Of a stretch of 64,000 nt of DNA, positions 12,511 through 23,897 are shown piece by piece. Origin of the DNA: Cyanoderma ruficeps (taxonomy: Eukaryota; Chordata; Aves; Passeriformes; Timaliidae); contig VZDJ01007754.1 of assembly GCA_008694505.1 (NCBI GenBank), positions 47,581,509-47,645,508 of the forward strand, in the 5' to 3' direction. How positions within the stretch are numbered: position 1 is the stretch's first letter; each line of letters begins with the position of its first letter. The translations under genes and the position numbers were made by a program. Under the pieces are notes generated by a model that did not search any database, had not been told where the DNA came from, and saw only the letters and a program-made list of their open reading frames with translations.

Positions 12511-15500
12511 CTCTGCAGAGAGCACACAATGTCCTTCAGGAAGAGAAGGGCTGGTAAGCACAAGAAATGAAGCTGGTCAGGGTGTTTTGGAAAGGTAAGG
12601 GAATGCTGAAGGGAAAAAAAAAATCAGCAAAACTTACAGGCTACTCCTTTCCTAATTCATAAATGACATCATCATGACATCATCGAGGTACAGTGACGGA
12701 GTGAGGAGCTGAGAACAGATTGAGGGTGATTTTCTTCAGTCCTGCAGGGTATTATTGCTTCCGTGGAAAGGGGAGGGTGAGAGCAAGGGTACAGCCACGT
12801 GGTGTCACACAGCGATGAGCAGGACTTGGGGAGCAGGAAAAGGGGTGTCTGATTGTTTGCTGACTGCAGATGAGAAGATGCCTCCAGATTCAGGGTTCTT
12901 GTTGGTAATGGAAAGGAGGATTCTCTGTTTGTATGGCTTTGTTCTTTATTTTTATTTTTTTTTACTATAGAGTTATGCTGTAAGGCAGTTGGTTTCTGTG
13001 ACCTACCTTTGGTGGGGCGTGGCATTGAAATGTTCGCTCGAAAATTATTTTATCTTGTGAACCTTGGCTCCTTTCCCTGCATCTTTCATCTGACATCATT
13101 TCACACAGGCAAATGCCTTCAGAGGCAATTTTTTTTTTTTTAAATTCCCACAATATATTGGATGGCAAAATTTCTTCTTTTTTTAAAAGCGTCCCGAAGC
13201 TCCTGTTTTCAGCCACCTCTGCTGAGGAAGAAATCTCTGCATCCTGTGAGGCTGGAAGGTATTTCTAACGACGGAACACGAGCCTTGCTAATTTAAACGA
13301 TTTCGTTTGGATCTGAAAGACTGTGATTTTCATCACTGGAAACACACTGGCTTATGTAAAAGCAGGTGCATGTAAGTTTAGCAGTTACATACATCCTACT
13401 TTCACTTCCTTGCAGAGGAATTCTTGGTTTCCAAAGGTACAGCTCATTTTCAGAGCGAGCAGTTGTTCTGTTCAGTAGCAGTTGCTAATTACAAAAAAAA
13501 AAAAAGCAGCGCAGCTCTTCCTATAGATGTTGTAACTCATCGGGCACAAAAAGAGGTTTTCCATGAATCTCTCTACAGCCATGGGAGCCCAATGGAAACA
13601 GGTGTTTTAGGGATAGCACAAAGTTTATTTTTTAACATTCAAGAACATTTCATGGGTGATTTCTTGTAAAAAACGTGAAGTCATGAAGTTTTATCATCAG
13701 ATCCCTTTCACAAGCCTGGTGTTTCTCTGTTTCCCCCCAAGAGAAATAAATTAAGACATTATCTCTGCAATACTTGCAGATGGATCTCTGCAGCGTTGCC
13801 TGGCAGAGGTGAAATAAATCCAAGCCATTTGGAGAAAACTCAGCATTCATAAATATTATCAGCTCATCCACAGATAACAATACAGGATTGAACCATTTAA
13901 TACCAGGTTGCAAATCCCTAGCAGCCTGAAAAATCAGTTTGGTTTGTTTTTTAAGTAACATAAATGGCTCTGCTTTGATGGCTTGATTTCTTTGGATTGG
14001 CATGAACTGGGAATAAAATCTGCCCCCTTTTTTTGTGACAATATGATTTTTAGGAATATATTATTGAAGGAACCTGAATGTTCAACCCTTCTTGAGGCAA
14101 ACAGCCTGCCCCCATGCACTGCCCAGCACTGAGCAATCAGTGAAATTCTGGCAAAAGTGGATTTCAGCCACAAAAGCTGAGTTCTTGCACTGAGGTGAAG
14201 TCTCTTGTCCATTCCCTATCTTTCCTTCAACTTGGCACTTCTTTTTTTGGGGTGCAGAATAATTCAAAGCAATTGTGCTCCAGAACATGGAATAGCGAGG
14301 CACAGAGCTGATGGTGAACCTGAGTCTGATTTTACAGGCTGGAGGGAAAATGTTATTTTTTTTTTCATGTCACCACATGGAAACTGTCAGTATTTGAAAT
14401 TCTTGGTAGAACACTAGGAATGTGATGAGCTGTAAGTGTGAAACTCCTGTTTTCAGATATCTCTCCAGTGAAAAAAAGAAAAAAGGAGAGACAAAGTCAA
14501 AAAAATATAGGTGTAAAGGAGCCTTCTCAGAGTGGAGTGACCTTAATTTCATCCATGCCCTACTGGAAGACCCTGAAAGGTTCAAATACAATTTTTTTGA
14601 CTAAAGTATGTCATTCCGATTGCTAATAATTACAAACGTTATTTAGACTGTGGAATTAATTACCTCAGGAAGTCATTAAAGGTAATTCTAAGCCTCATAC
14701 GCCAAAGTTTAAGACTATCTTCAATTATGGGAGAAGAGGCTTAGAATTCCTGAGTTCTGTGTGAAATTTGAACTCTGTGGTGGGCCTGAGCTTTGGCCCT
14801 AATGACTTACAGGGGTGATGATTTTCATGGTTTAATAACACATTGCGTGAAGAAGAATTTCCTCTTTGTGGTTTTAATCATATTGACAGACCCACCCTTC
14901 TTTTTTGATATTCCAGGTCCATCCTCTTTCAATTTAGCAGCTACAAACCCAACAATGCTCTATATACTTCCACACATTCACATTTACTTTACACACAGAC
15001 ACTTTCTCCTTGAGAAGGGAGAACAGTGGGGAAAAAGCAATTTTAAGAGCAAGAAATAGTGTTTTAAAGGATTGATCTGAACCGAATGACTCAATTATAT
15101 GTTTGGCTAATGTTTCTACCTTTGAAGCAATCAGTGGAAGCCCGAGGGAGATGAAGTTTTAGAACATTAGAGCCACGAACTTTGTTTTTAATAATACATG
15201 AAGTTGCCTTAATAAATCCTTATGAAACTGTAACGGCAGAAGGTAATGGCTGGTTTTAGTTAATGACCCATTAAAATGTTAGCAAAGCAACACTAACTGT
15301 GATATTTGTTGAGAATCAGTTTCAAAGGGACAATTAATATTAAAATCTGATGTTGATTTATTAACCAATCCATTTTTAAGGTATTGCTTTCTACCTGGAG
15401 CAATGAGTGCATGCTGCAATGGCAACGTTGGTAAATCAGTAATTCCGTGAGGGTTAATAATCTCTTTTGCTCCAATTAGGCAACAGAAGAAAGAAATAGC

Positions 15501-17930
15501 TGTCCCTTCCCATGGATGTTGTTGCTGAGGTAAATTTCTGTCTTGGATGATGCTTTGAAATAATGTTCTTAACTGGACACCCACAAATCTGAGGCATCCA
15601 AAAGCAGCAGAGATGAAAACCTAGTTTTGCCTAATTAGGCTGGGGGAAAGGACCTTCCATCAATTCTGAGAAATAACATAAAACCCCCAAAGGCCTCTTG
15701 CAACCAAGAAGCTGCATTGGTTGAGATAACTAAACGCACTTCTTCAATGTAATTACTTATTAACTACTCTTTGTGCTCATGTCACAGGCCCAGGCTCTCA
15801 GTTCTGCACAACAGGAGACTCAGAGGCTGCACCCCCGAGGCTGTTCCTGCTGCTGGAATCAGTGCTGGTTTGGCAAGGCTGGCATCTGTTCTGTGGGGAT
15901 AATTCTCCTTTCGTGTGTCTTACAGGTTCGTGCCATCCATGTATCTGCTTTGTTTTCACCTCAGATCAGGTAAAGCCAAGGAAATCCACCCTGTACTTCA
16001 AGGGAAGGGTGGCACAGCCTGTGCTGGCACTTTTTGAGGAGCAGGTTCTGTGTTCTGGGGTAAACTCCACGGGATTGCTGTGCTTTGTGCATTGTTTTGT
16101 GTCACTCTATGAGATTCCAGAATTACTGGTCATGGATTTCATCTTCATTGCTTCTCAGACATTAAGGCTGCAAATTCCCCAGGGGAACCTTTCCCTGAGC
16201 TCATACAAAGCTGAAATTCGGGCTCATTCTTGTCATGTTCATTAGCAAGCCTTGCCTGCCTGAGCAATCACCTGGTCTCTGCAGGCTTCCTTCCCTCTTT
16301 CCTCTCCTCAGTGCCAGCCTGTGCCATGTCCTGGATCCCTGTGGCCTTTCAGGAGAGCTTCTTTCCAAAGCTTCTGCTTTGGAAAAAATGAAGTTTTTCT
16401 TCTCCTTCAGCTCTGCAAGTGGAGTCACTGAGGTGCAGGGATATAAAAAGTGTGGCTGAGGTCTACCAGTTCCAGCCCCTGAAGGGTTTTGGTGCTGTGA
16501 CACTCAAGCAGTTCTGTTTGGTAGTTAGACCAATTTTTCTTGTTAGTAAATATCTCTGGGGTAGGGCTGAGGTGCTCAAACATTTCTCTGGGGGGTGGAA
16601 TTGCAGTGACAGCACAGGAGCCAAGCAAGAGGCCAGGTCTCACATCCATCACAGGGTGGCAGATGGCAAAGCCATGCCAGGAGGTGCTTTCCTGCCTGGA
16701 CATGTCCAGGCACAATCAAACACGATGAAGAGGACATTTAACAACCTTTATAAGCCAGCTCTCCTGTGACTGGACTCCTGCCAGAGATATTTTGGCCAGT
16801 CACCTACAGAGAGCATTCATCTGATGTTGACCCACGGCTCTGTTTTCCATTGTGGTTTGTGTGTGTGTGTTTGTACTTCTGGTTTTGAACACTTGGATTA
16901 TTTGCCAATCAGTTTGAGATGTCTGTCCACGAACAATTTACTTCTGGAGCCACCTGAGCCAAGAGAAAATGAGCCTGAGTTGTCACCGACCTCTCAGGTA
17001 CGAGGCACCGCCAGGGTGGTGAGAGAGGGTGGAGCTAAAAAAAAAAAGGCAAAAAAGCAATTTGTCCATAAAGAAATGTGGAGAAACGAGTCCAGTGGAG
17101 AAACATCTTTTGTGTGATCCAAAATCCTTTGTATTCCCTTGAAAAACTAACAGCATCACTGTAAAAAAAAATATTAATAAAGGCAGAGCTGATTCATGAG
17201 TCACTGACAAATCCACCAACCATTTATTACTGATCTACTGCTACGTGAAGTTTTCACAGGGTGATTTTTTTTTCAGTATGACAGTGGAACATGAAATAAC
17301 TGACCCCAATGAAAGGTTGCCCAAATGCAGCGCTGTCTTGAGCTTTGCCTCTTTGAAGAGAAAGCAGATTTATTTGGGGTTATTGCCGTGCCAAAGGAAA
17401 TTAGTTCAGTCATGCTGTTTCCTTATTGGTACCTCCTACTGTTTGCAGTTGCTGGGGATCACTAAAAACACTCCAGAACTGCTTTTAGTTGATACAGATA
17501 GTGTTTCATTTCAGGAGAATGAGGCCTGCTTTTTTTAGGAAGCATTATTTAAACATCTGCTCAAGAAACTGTCTCCTGTCCTAAACGTCTTGCCCTATTT
17601 TTGAGTCTTTTCTTCTCTTCTCCACGGGTGACACAGCTCTAAAAACCTCAGGAGTTCTCTGGGATGAAAAAGGGAAGTGGAGCTGAGGCACACTCAGAAA
17701 GGCAACTTTACCTTTTGATTCATAGCAGGAACAGCACCTTCAGCAGAAGTTCCATGTGACAAAAATTCCAGTGCTGCCTTGCCCTGAGAAAACCTTCCCT
17801 TGTGGGTGACAGCACTGTGAAAGACAGTGGTCATTTTGATTTTGGCTTGGGTAAACCCTGAAGCTGAGCTCTGGATAAAAGCAGTGGTCAGGCAGAGGTG
17901 ACAGGGGGAGATTTTTATTTGGCCTTGGGG
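12511..17930. other. Non-coding flank, no gene seen
   Basis: No supported exon or recognisable transposon. Notable small items are a direct repeat of TGACATCA at 12664 and 12675, a 20-bp palindrome at 16693-16712 and a short GT run near 16858-16871. The AT-rich block at about 15060-15480 has many TAAT/ATTA words. All open frames are short and unconvincing. The right edge is an assembly gap. Confidence 0.5.
16693..16712. promoter_or_regulatory. 20-bp perfect palindrome with p53-type half-site
   Basis: The sequence TGCCTGGACATGTCCAGGCA equals its own reverse complement. Its centre, GGACATGTCC, fits the p53-family half-site pattern RRRCWWGYYY. A full response element normally has two half-sites, and I see no clear second one adjacent. 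Binding is therefore only a possibility. The palindrome itself is certain from the sequence. Confidence 0.35.
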
Positions 17931-18039
17931 NNNNNNNNNNNNNNNNNNNNNNNNNNNNNNNNNNNNNNNNNNNNNNNNNNNNNNNNNNNNNNNNNNNNNN
18001 NNNNNNNNNNNNNNNNNNNNNNNNNNNNNNNNNNNNNNN
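17931..18039. other. Assembly gap (109 Ns)
   Basis: A run of 109 undetermined bases, with T-rich sequence on the right flank. The apparent reading frame spanning it is not real. Confidence 0.99.
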
Positions 18040-20170
18040 ATTTTATTATTTTTATTTTGTTTTATTTTTATTTGGGAGTGCTACCAAAAAAAATATCACA
18101 TACAGGGAGTAATACTGTGCAGTCCCTCACCTGCCCTGAGGAGAGGATTCACAGGTCTGAGGTGACCTCTCCGCTCTGGGTGTTCAATGTGCAGCTGAGA
18201 GGGTGAGATAAAATAAAAGCCCAGGCCATGCTGCCTTAAGCTTACTTAAAACACCCACCTTTGATGTTTACCTAATCCAGCTCTGATACTTGGAATGAGC
18301 ACTTTGGTTGGAACTTAAGCGAGGCTGGGGCTTGGATAAATGCCAGCTTGCTGATCCTCTGACTGATGAAGACGGAGGAAAACAACTGGAAGATTTGGCA
18401 GAAATTATATCAGCCTTCCCTGATTGAGAGCGTGCACCTGCCACTCGCTGCTCAAGCCTGGAACTCAGGTCTTTCTAAATTTACACCTGCTCCTTTTTCG
18501 TGTTTAGTTAAAAGTTGTTGACAAGCCTGCGTGTTTTATTATCTGTGCATCTATTTCTTTTCCCTAATGTGGGATGTCAGGGCGCAGCATGAGACTGTTT
18601 GGAACTTCAAGCTGAGCTGGATGTGAGGAGAGAGCCTGGCATGACCTGCCACATGTTCAGACACGTTGAACCAGACCCAGATGTTCTGGGAAGAGGGGAG
18701 AAAAATGACTTCAATATGAGCAATAACGTGGTTGCTGAAAATGTGGTGATTTTGTGATGGGGAGGGGCCTTACTCACCTGCTGAAGTAGTTTTTGTTCCA
18801 TCTGGCTACAGGTTTCAGGTGCTCCCATCTCTCTGAAGAGGAACTAACCAAGAAACTGTGGCATAAATCTGTGTGAGAAAGGGTCCTGTGGAATAATTGC
18901 ATCTAGACAGCCTAAAATACAACAAAACCAGATGCTGAGAGGAGTTAGCTGGCTATGAGCTGTCCTTCCTCCTCTATTCTCTTTTTCCCTCCTCTCCTCA
19001 CATTTTATTCATTTTAACAAACACAGATTCAGAGCAGTAACTGAGGCAACAGTTCTGCATGCTGTTCATCCAGCCTGGAGAGAAGGTCGAGGTAGTTTCA
19101 GCTAATTACAGAGGGCAAAACTGATGCTCGGTTACCTCCGGTGAGGTATTAATAAAGCTTTCACATGAAGATAAGATCTTTCATAAGATCCTTCATAATG
19201 TTATCTCCTAGAACTATCTCCATAACAATATATGTAGTATTAGAGGGATATATATAGTTGTACTTGCATTTTTAATGACTTTGGATACTCGTGGAAAAAA
19301 AGAAAGTGCTAGGCAGACGACAGAAGGGCTTGAGAACAAACTGCAAGGAGGCTTTCATGAATTAGAAATCGAAAATTATGTTTAAAAAAGCAGAGGGTAT
19401 GGAAGAGCCTCTACAAATTCTCAGGTTATTATGTACATTGCTCGAGGGTTTTGTGCAAAAAACCTTTCAGCAGTAGAGTATCACTGCAGGACTATCTCTG
19501 GACCTGCCTCCTGGCATGAAGATGCTGATTTTGGAGGGTGCTGGAGGCATGAAGACCTCATCTGGCTCTCCATGACATGTTGGTCTGCTGCACTTTTGCC
19601 AACAGGAGCGTGGGGATGGAGTAGAAGTGTCCCCCCTGTTGCCCCCATTTGTCACCCCATACTCAAACCCCAAGAACACAGGCTTTAAAAGTGTGAGATC
19701 CACAACCCAGTGCACTCCTGCTTGCTTTGGAGAGGGACTCCGACTCTTTTTGCCTCAGAGAAGATGAGGTTAATGTGGCATCTTGTGGCATCTTCTAAGT
19801 CATGAATGGTCTGTGTGAAGAAAGTACGGAAAAAGACCATTTTGGAAAAAAAGTAGGAGCAGGGTGTTAAGTCTCCTAGGCAAGTGAACTGCCACAAGAA
19901 GACAGGATAACTGGCATCGGTCAATGTTTTAATATTTGTCAGGTGATGGTTTGAACCCAGCTCTCTCTCTGCCGGGTATAGAATGAGTGCAGAAGTCAAT
20001 TTTCTCCTCCTCTGCCTCTCCTGAGAGAACCCAGCCCACGGTTTCCCCTGGGCCACTGCAGGGTGAGTGTCAGACCACTCTTCTTACAGATGTTTTCCAA
20101 AGTGGCTCTGCACTTATTTCCCCCTGTCTTGCAATATGTGACCAAAAATGTGTGTATTCTATTTGCCATC
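18040..20170. other. Non-coding flank, no gene seen
   Basis: Mixed-composition sequence without a supported exon. A short imperfect direct repeat, 'aagatctttcat' then 'aagatccttcat', lies at about 19174-19198. No CR1 or LTR end was recognised before the LTR that begins near 20171. Confidence 0.5.
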
Positions 20171-20910
20171 TGTTGAAACCAGTTGGGGAGATTTTTTTTT
20201 TTTCTTTATCTCTTGTATAACCCATTCCTCATGACTCCAGGGGGCAGGTGGATGTCTTCTGTTCATGGACAGCTGTTCAAACCAGGTGGGGCAGGGTTCT
20301 TTATCCCTTCCAGGACCCGTCCTCCCTCCAGGGGATATCTGCTGTTCATGGGCCATCCAGGCTCACTGCATGGCTGATACAATTACATCATCCCATTGGG
20401 AGATGCTCCACCCAGGGGGAGGAGCCAAACATTCCTAGCTGGATAAAACCTGAGATTCAGAACACCAGGACAGCCTGTCTGCACTGGATTCCCAGAGGAA
20501 GACCGGAGCCATCTCACCACCACTGGACCCTTCTACAGGATCATCTCTGCTCCAACAGAACCACATCTGTCACTCCAGGAGAACTTAACTGGACTGCTCC
20601 CAACACCCTGACCAGGGTGTCAGGTCGTGTTCTGACTGTCAGTGTTTCTAGGATTTTTTCTTGTTTGCTTGGGTTGTTTGTTTGTTTGTGGTTTTTTGTT
20701 CATTTTGGGGTTTTTTGTTTTCTGTATTACTACATTTGTGTTTTTAATATTCCTAGTAAAGAACTGTTATTCCTATTCCCATATCTTTGCCTGAAAGCCC
20801 CTTAATTTCAAAATTACAATAATTCAGAGGGAGGAGGTTTACATTCTCCATTCCAAGGGAAGCTTCCAGCTTTCCCTGGCAGACATCGGTCGTTCCAAAA
20901 CAAGATGCCC
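20171..20910 (+). mobile_element. Solitary LTR of a passerine endogenous retrovirus
   Basis: About 740 bases look like a passerine ERV LTR. The left part has 'tgttgaaaccagttggggag' and 'ttcatggacagctgttcaaa'. A promoter-like GATAAAA box sits at 20442-20448 after 'attacatcatcccattggga'. T/G-rich sequence follows, then an AGTAAA polyadenylation-type signal at 20755-20760. The right part has 'catatctttgcctgaaagcc' and 'ccttaatttcaaaattacaa', then 'ggaggaggtttaca'. No gag, pol or env frame flanks it, so it is most simply a solo LTR left by recombination between two LTRs. The internal 185-codon open frame is an accident of the LTR. The family (ERVL-like versus other) and both exact ends are uncertain because I could not establish a target-site duplication. 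Confidence 0.75.
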
Positions 20911-21294
20911 CTGAATCCCATTTTTCACTTGGTGGTGTATGAACCACCAGGACACTGGGTACTACATGAACTTGTGAGTTCCAAAATGATGAGACCACCT
21001 TGGACTTGACTTTTGCAATGTGGACAATTTCAGTGCCTGAATCTCTTGGTGGATTTGCCCTTGGCATCCCTGGGCTTTAGTTCTTCTTTGATGCAGGAAT
21101 AGCAGAACACTCCAGACTTACAGGGATGCTGTGGAAGATCAGTGCACAAAAGGTTGTCAAGGATTCTGGATCACATCACTTCATACCAGTAAAAAAAAAA
21201 AAAAAAAAAATCCTGTGCATAATTATCCTGTTTTGGCTTTGATACATTCCCAAATATTCGCTGCTGGTCCTCATAAAAGCTTTTGCAGTAGAAT

Positions 21295-21425
21295 TTCTGG
21301 CTAGGACAACGCTCTCAGGAGCAGGGTGGGATTCTTGGGGTGTCCTGTGAAGAGCCAGGGGCTGAATTGGGTGATCCTGAGGGGTCCCTCCCAACTCAGC
21401 CCATTCTGTGATTCTGTGAATCAGG
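21295..21425 (+). mobile_element. CR1 LINE 3' fragment
   Basis: The segment ends in 'GGTCCCTCCCAACTCAGCCC' followed directly by 'ATTCTGTGATTCTGTGA', the characteristic 3' terminus of an avian CR1 on the plus strand. Only the last 100 or so bases of the element are present, as is usual for 5'-truncated copies. Confidence 0.8.
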
Positions 21426-22564
21426 AAGCCAACAGCAAAATTACTTAATACAACAACCAACAATAAAATCATCTCTTTTTTCCCCTCTGCTGGTTTAAGA
21501 AACCATTTTGATAATTTCAAATCAACAAGAGAATATTTGTTTCACAACTAATCATTATTTCTTTTCGAGGAGGGTATATATAGTATTCCAAGGAAAATGT
21601 TCCTGGGCACAAAACACCTGCTATCCATCCTAAAATAAAGAAATTGCATGGTTCTACAGAATTCTTGCTGAGATTTTTGCTTATTTAATTTATGCAATAA
21701 GTGAGAGAAAGACAAGCCCATGTTTAGAATCCCACCCATAATTAATTCAGTGTTTTTGCGGTTTGCCTTAATTTGAAAATTGATGATTTTTCCCCCCTTT
21801 TCTTTTTTTCCAACAGCTCTTTAGCAGATATTATGAAGTATTGCATTTACTTGTAGAACCAGTAATAAGTTCTCAGAAGATGACTCAACTCAGGGGATTA
21901 CACTCAATTAATTCATAGCCAATGAAAATGAACTTTTAATTACTGATTTAGGTATTGAGAAGAAAGAAATTCAACTAAACAAACACTCAGAGGAACATCT
22001 TTCCTCCCATTCTCAAGACCCAAGTTCAGACCAGACCCTCTCCCTGCCCTTCCTGGTCTGCCCTCCTCTTGTGTTTGCATCCTTACTGCTGCTCCAAGGC
22101 ACACTTTGGATTTGTTTCTAACATCTCCCTCTTTCTCCAGCCTCATGTACCCAGAACTTGCTGCCTTTTACTCAGCATGAGCATGTTCTGACCTTTTTCC
22201 CCCATAACCCCATTGTGTGTCTGTTCTCTGCTGTGGATATTCTCTCTCTGCAATTCTCAGAGCTTTCTCTGTCCATCCAAGTACATGTGTACACACCTGT
22301 CTCATCCCAAAACCCAGGAGATAATTTACCTTTCCAGTATAAAAAGTAAACCAATACATATTTCTGTATTTTAATCACTTTTTGGTAACTTTGCGTCTAC
22401 TGTTTTGTCTTATTCATCGATTCAAGTGCTCATGTACTACATCGTCCATCTGTTTTTATTATTTATTTTTGTTGCTGCTGTTTTATTGAGGAGTTTCATG
22501 CCTCTATCACAGACCCTCCTTCAGCTCTCCATAAAACCACCTCAGCTTTTCTTCCGTGCAGCCT

Positions 22565-22650
22565 CTTTATGGTGCTGCTGAGTTGATGGTGGGACAGGAG
22601 GATATTGAAACTCTCTTCCAACTTTGATGATTCTGTGGTTCTGCAAGTCG
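22565..22650 (+). mobile_element. CR1 LINE 3' end, short
   Basis: The sequence 'gatattgaaactctcttcca' followed by 'actttgatgattctgtggtt' and 'ctgca' matches a degraded CR1 3' terminus on the plus strand. It is short, so the call is moderate. Confidence 0.55.
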
Positions 22651-23104
22651 TGAAGTGCCCAAGACCACTTTAAATGCCAGTTTCCACCCTCTTGTCAGTG
22701 TGACTACACTTCCCTTTGAGGGAAAATAACTTTTAACTTCTTTTCACCTTGAGCTGATGCTCATCTGTGTGAGCACCTTAAACAGAAGATGTTTCACTTT
22801 TCTCATGCAAAGGATGACCTAAATACCTGCAGGATCCAGGTGTAGGGTCTGTGCCTTGGATCTCGGGCTGAACTAGCACTGTCACCAATCTAGGAGAAAA
22901 TCTTGCATTCCAGAGAGTTCCAACACCCTCTCTCTGACTTATACATGACTGGGAAATCAAGCTACTCCATTCCCTGGAAGATTGGCAAAATTGGCAACTC
23001 AGCAAGGATATCTCAAGCAAGAAAACTCAATAGCCAGAATATATTATGTACAATACACGCAATTTTGTATAAATGATCGAAAGTCAAAACAAAGTCAGCA
23101 CAGC

Positions 23105-23161
23105 CTTAAACATAGTCCAGCCTAAGAGTTCTTAGTTCTCTTAGGCTGGACTACGTTTAAG
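23105..23161. repeat. Near-perfect 24-bp inverted repeat (hairpin)
   Basis: The left arm 23105-23128 (starting 'cttaaacatagtccagcc') and right arm 23138-23161 (starting 'ctcttaggctggactacg') are reverse complements over 24 bases with one mismatch. A 9-base spacer, 'ttcttagtt', separates them. It sits about 140 bases upstream of the duplicated CpG-island block and is followed by a poly(T) run. It could form a stable cruciform or RNA hairpin; its role is unknown. Confidence 0.95.
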
Positions 23162-23478
23162 AGTTTTTTTTTTCCCGCTGGTCCCTCGGGAGTGCCACCT
23201 GGGCTGCGCTGCTGGGTGACACAGCGTGCACACACCGCCACTGTCACACCACGGCACATCTTCCAGCCCCTGTTCCTTTAGGTCTCGCTCTCCCCCGCGC
23301 TATGCGGACCCGGTGGTGCTTTAAGGCTGCGGAGGGAGGGCTGGGGTTAGCGCTGGTTCCTCCGCCGCGCCGGGAGGCAGCCGGGGAGCCGAGCAGCGGG
23401 CTCGGTGCGCTCCTGAGCCGCCGGAGAGCCAGCCCAGGAGGGCAGCGGAGCCGGCAAAGAAGCGGGAGAGCGAGGAAG

Positions 23479-23529
23479 ATGCGCCCGCCTGCCCGCCCGC
23501 CTGCCGCCGGGCCGAGGGGAGCCGTGTGA
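23479..23529 (+). other. Short upstream ORF in 5'UTR, copy A
   Basis: An ATG opens a 16-codon frame (MRPPARPPAAGPRGAV, stop TGA), shared with copy B apart from Arg for Cys at residue 2. In copy A the same frame is also open from an ATG at 23302, which spans the duplication junction, giving 75 codons. If transcribed, it could reduce translation of the main start. The proline/arginine-rich content is what GC-rich DNA gives by chance, so a peptide function is not implied. Confidence 0.35.
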
Positions 23530-23854
23530 GGAGCAGCAGGAGGAAGAGGAGGAGGAGGAAGGAGGAGGCGTGCGAGGAGCCGGCTCGCCGCTGCTCCAGC
23601 CGCCGGGGATGCCGGTGCGGCCGCGCCGGAGGATTTTGTCACCTGTGTCACCCTGCGGGCGCCTCCCCGAGCCAAGGACACACCTGGGCCCCGCCGCCGG
23701 CCGCCTCTTCCCCCCCCCGAGCGCCGGGGAAGTGTCGGCGGAGCCGCGGGGCTGCAGGCGGGGCTGAGCGCTCGCTGGGCGGACGAGCGGCCCCGCAGGC
23801 TCCGAGCAGCCACCAGGCGAGCCAGGCGAGGGCCAGCGGGGCAGCGGCGGGGGC

Positions 23855-23897
23855 ATGTGGATGTTGGCCGTCGCCTTGCTCCACAGCGTCTCGCACG
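23855..23897 (+). CDS. First coding exon copy A: signal-peptide exon (alternative exon or duplicated relic)
   Basis: Fourteen codons plus one base encode MWMLAVALLHSVSH followed by a split codon beginning with G. The next bases, GTGAGC at 23898, form a good splice donor, giving a phase-1 intron. The start codon has G at -3. The peptide has the hydrophobic core of a cleavable signal peptide. Compared with copy B it differs at two bases: GTC for ATC (Val for Ile) and CAC for CAT (silent). No later exon lies in the window that I can recognise. The intact start, frame and donor are compatible with use as an alternative first exon, but the deletions in its 5'UTR and different upstream sequence also fit a recent non-functional duplicate. 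The parent gene is discussed under copy B. Confidence 0.45.

Larger units (their letters stand above)
20911..23104. other. Non-coding stretch between LTR and copy A
   Basis: It holds a poly(A) run (21190-21210), two short CR1 3' ends (listed separately) and otherwise plain AT-leaning sequence. No exon was recognised. It separates the solo LTR from the CpG-island copy A by about 2.4 kb. Confidence 0.5.

Noticed and set aside
20236..20255. CTCF-like word 'ccagggggcaggtgg' inside the LTR
   Set aside because: Partial match only. It is part of the LTR sequence and needs a matrix score that I cannot compute.
20248..20805. 185-codon plus-strand open frame
   Set aside because: It lies wholly inside the solo LTR, crosses its promoter and poly(A) regions and resembles no retroviral protein.
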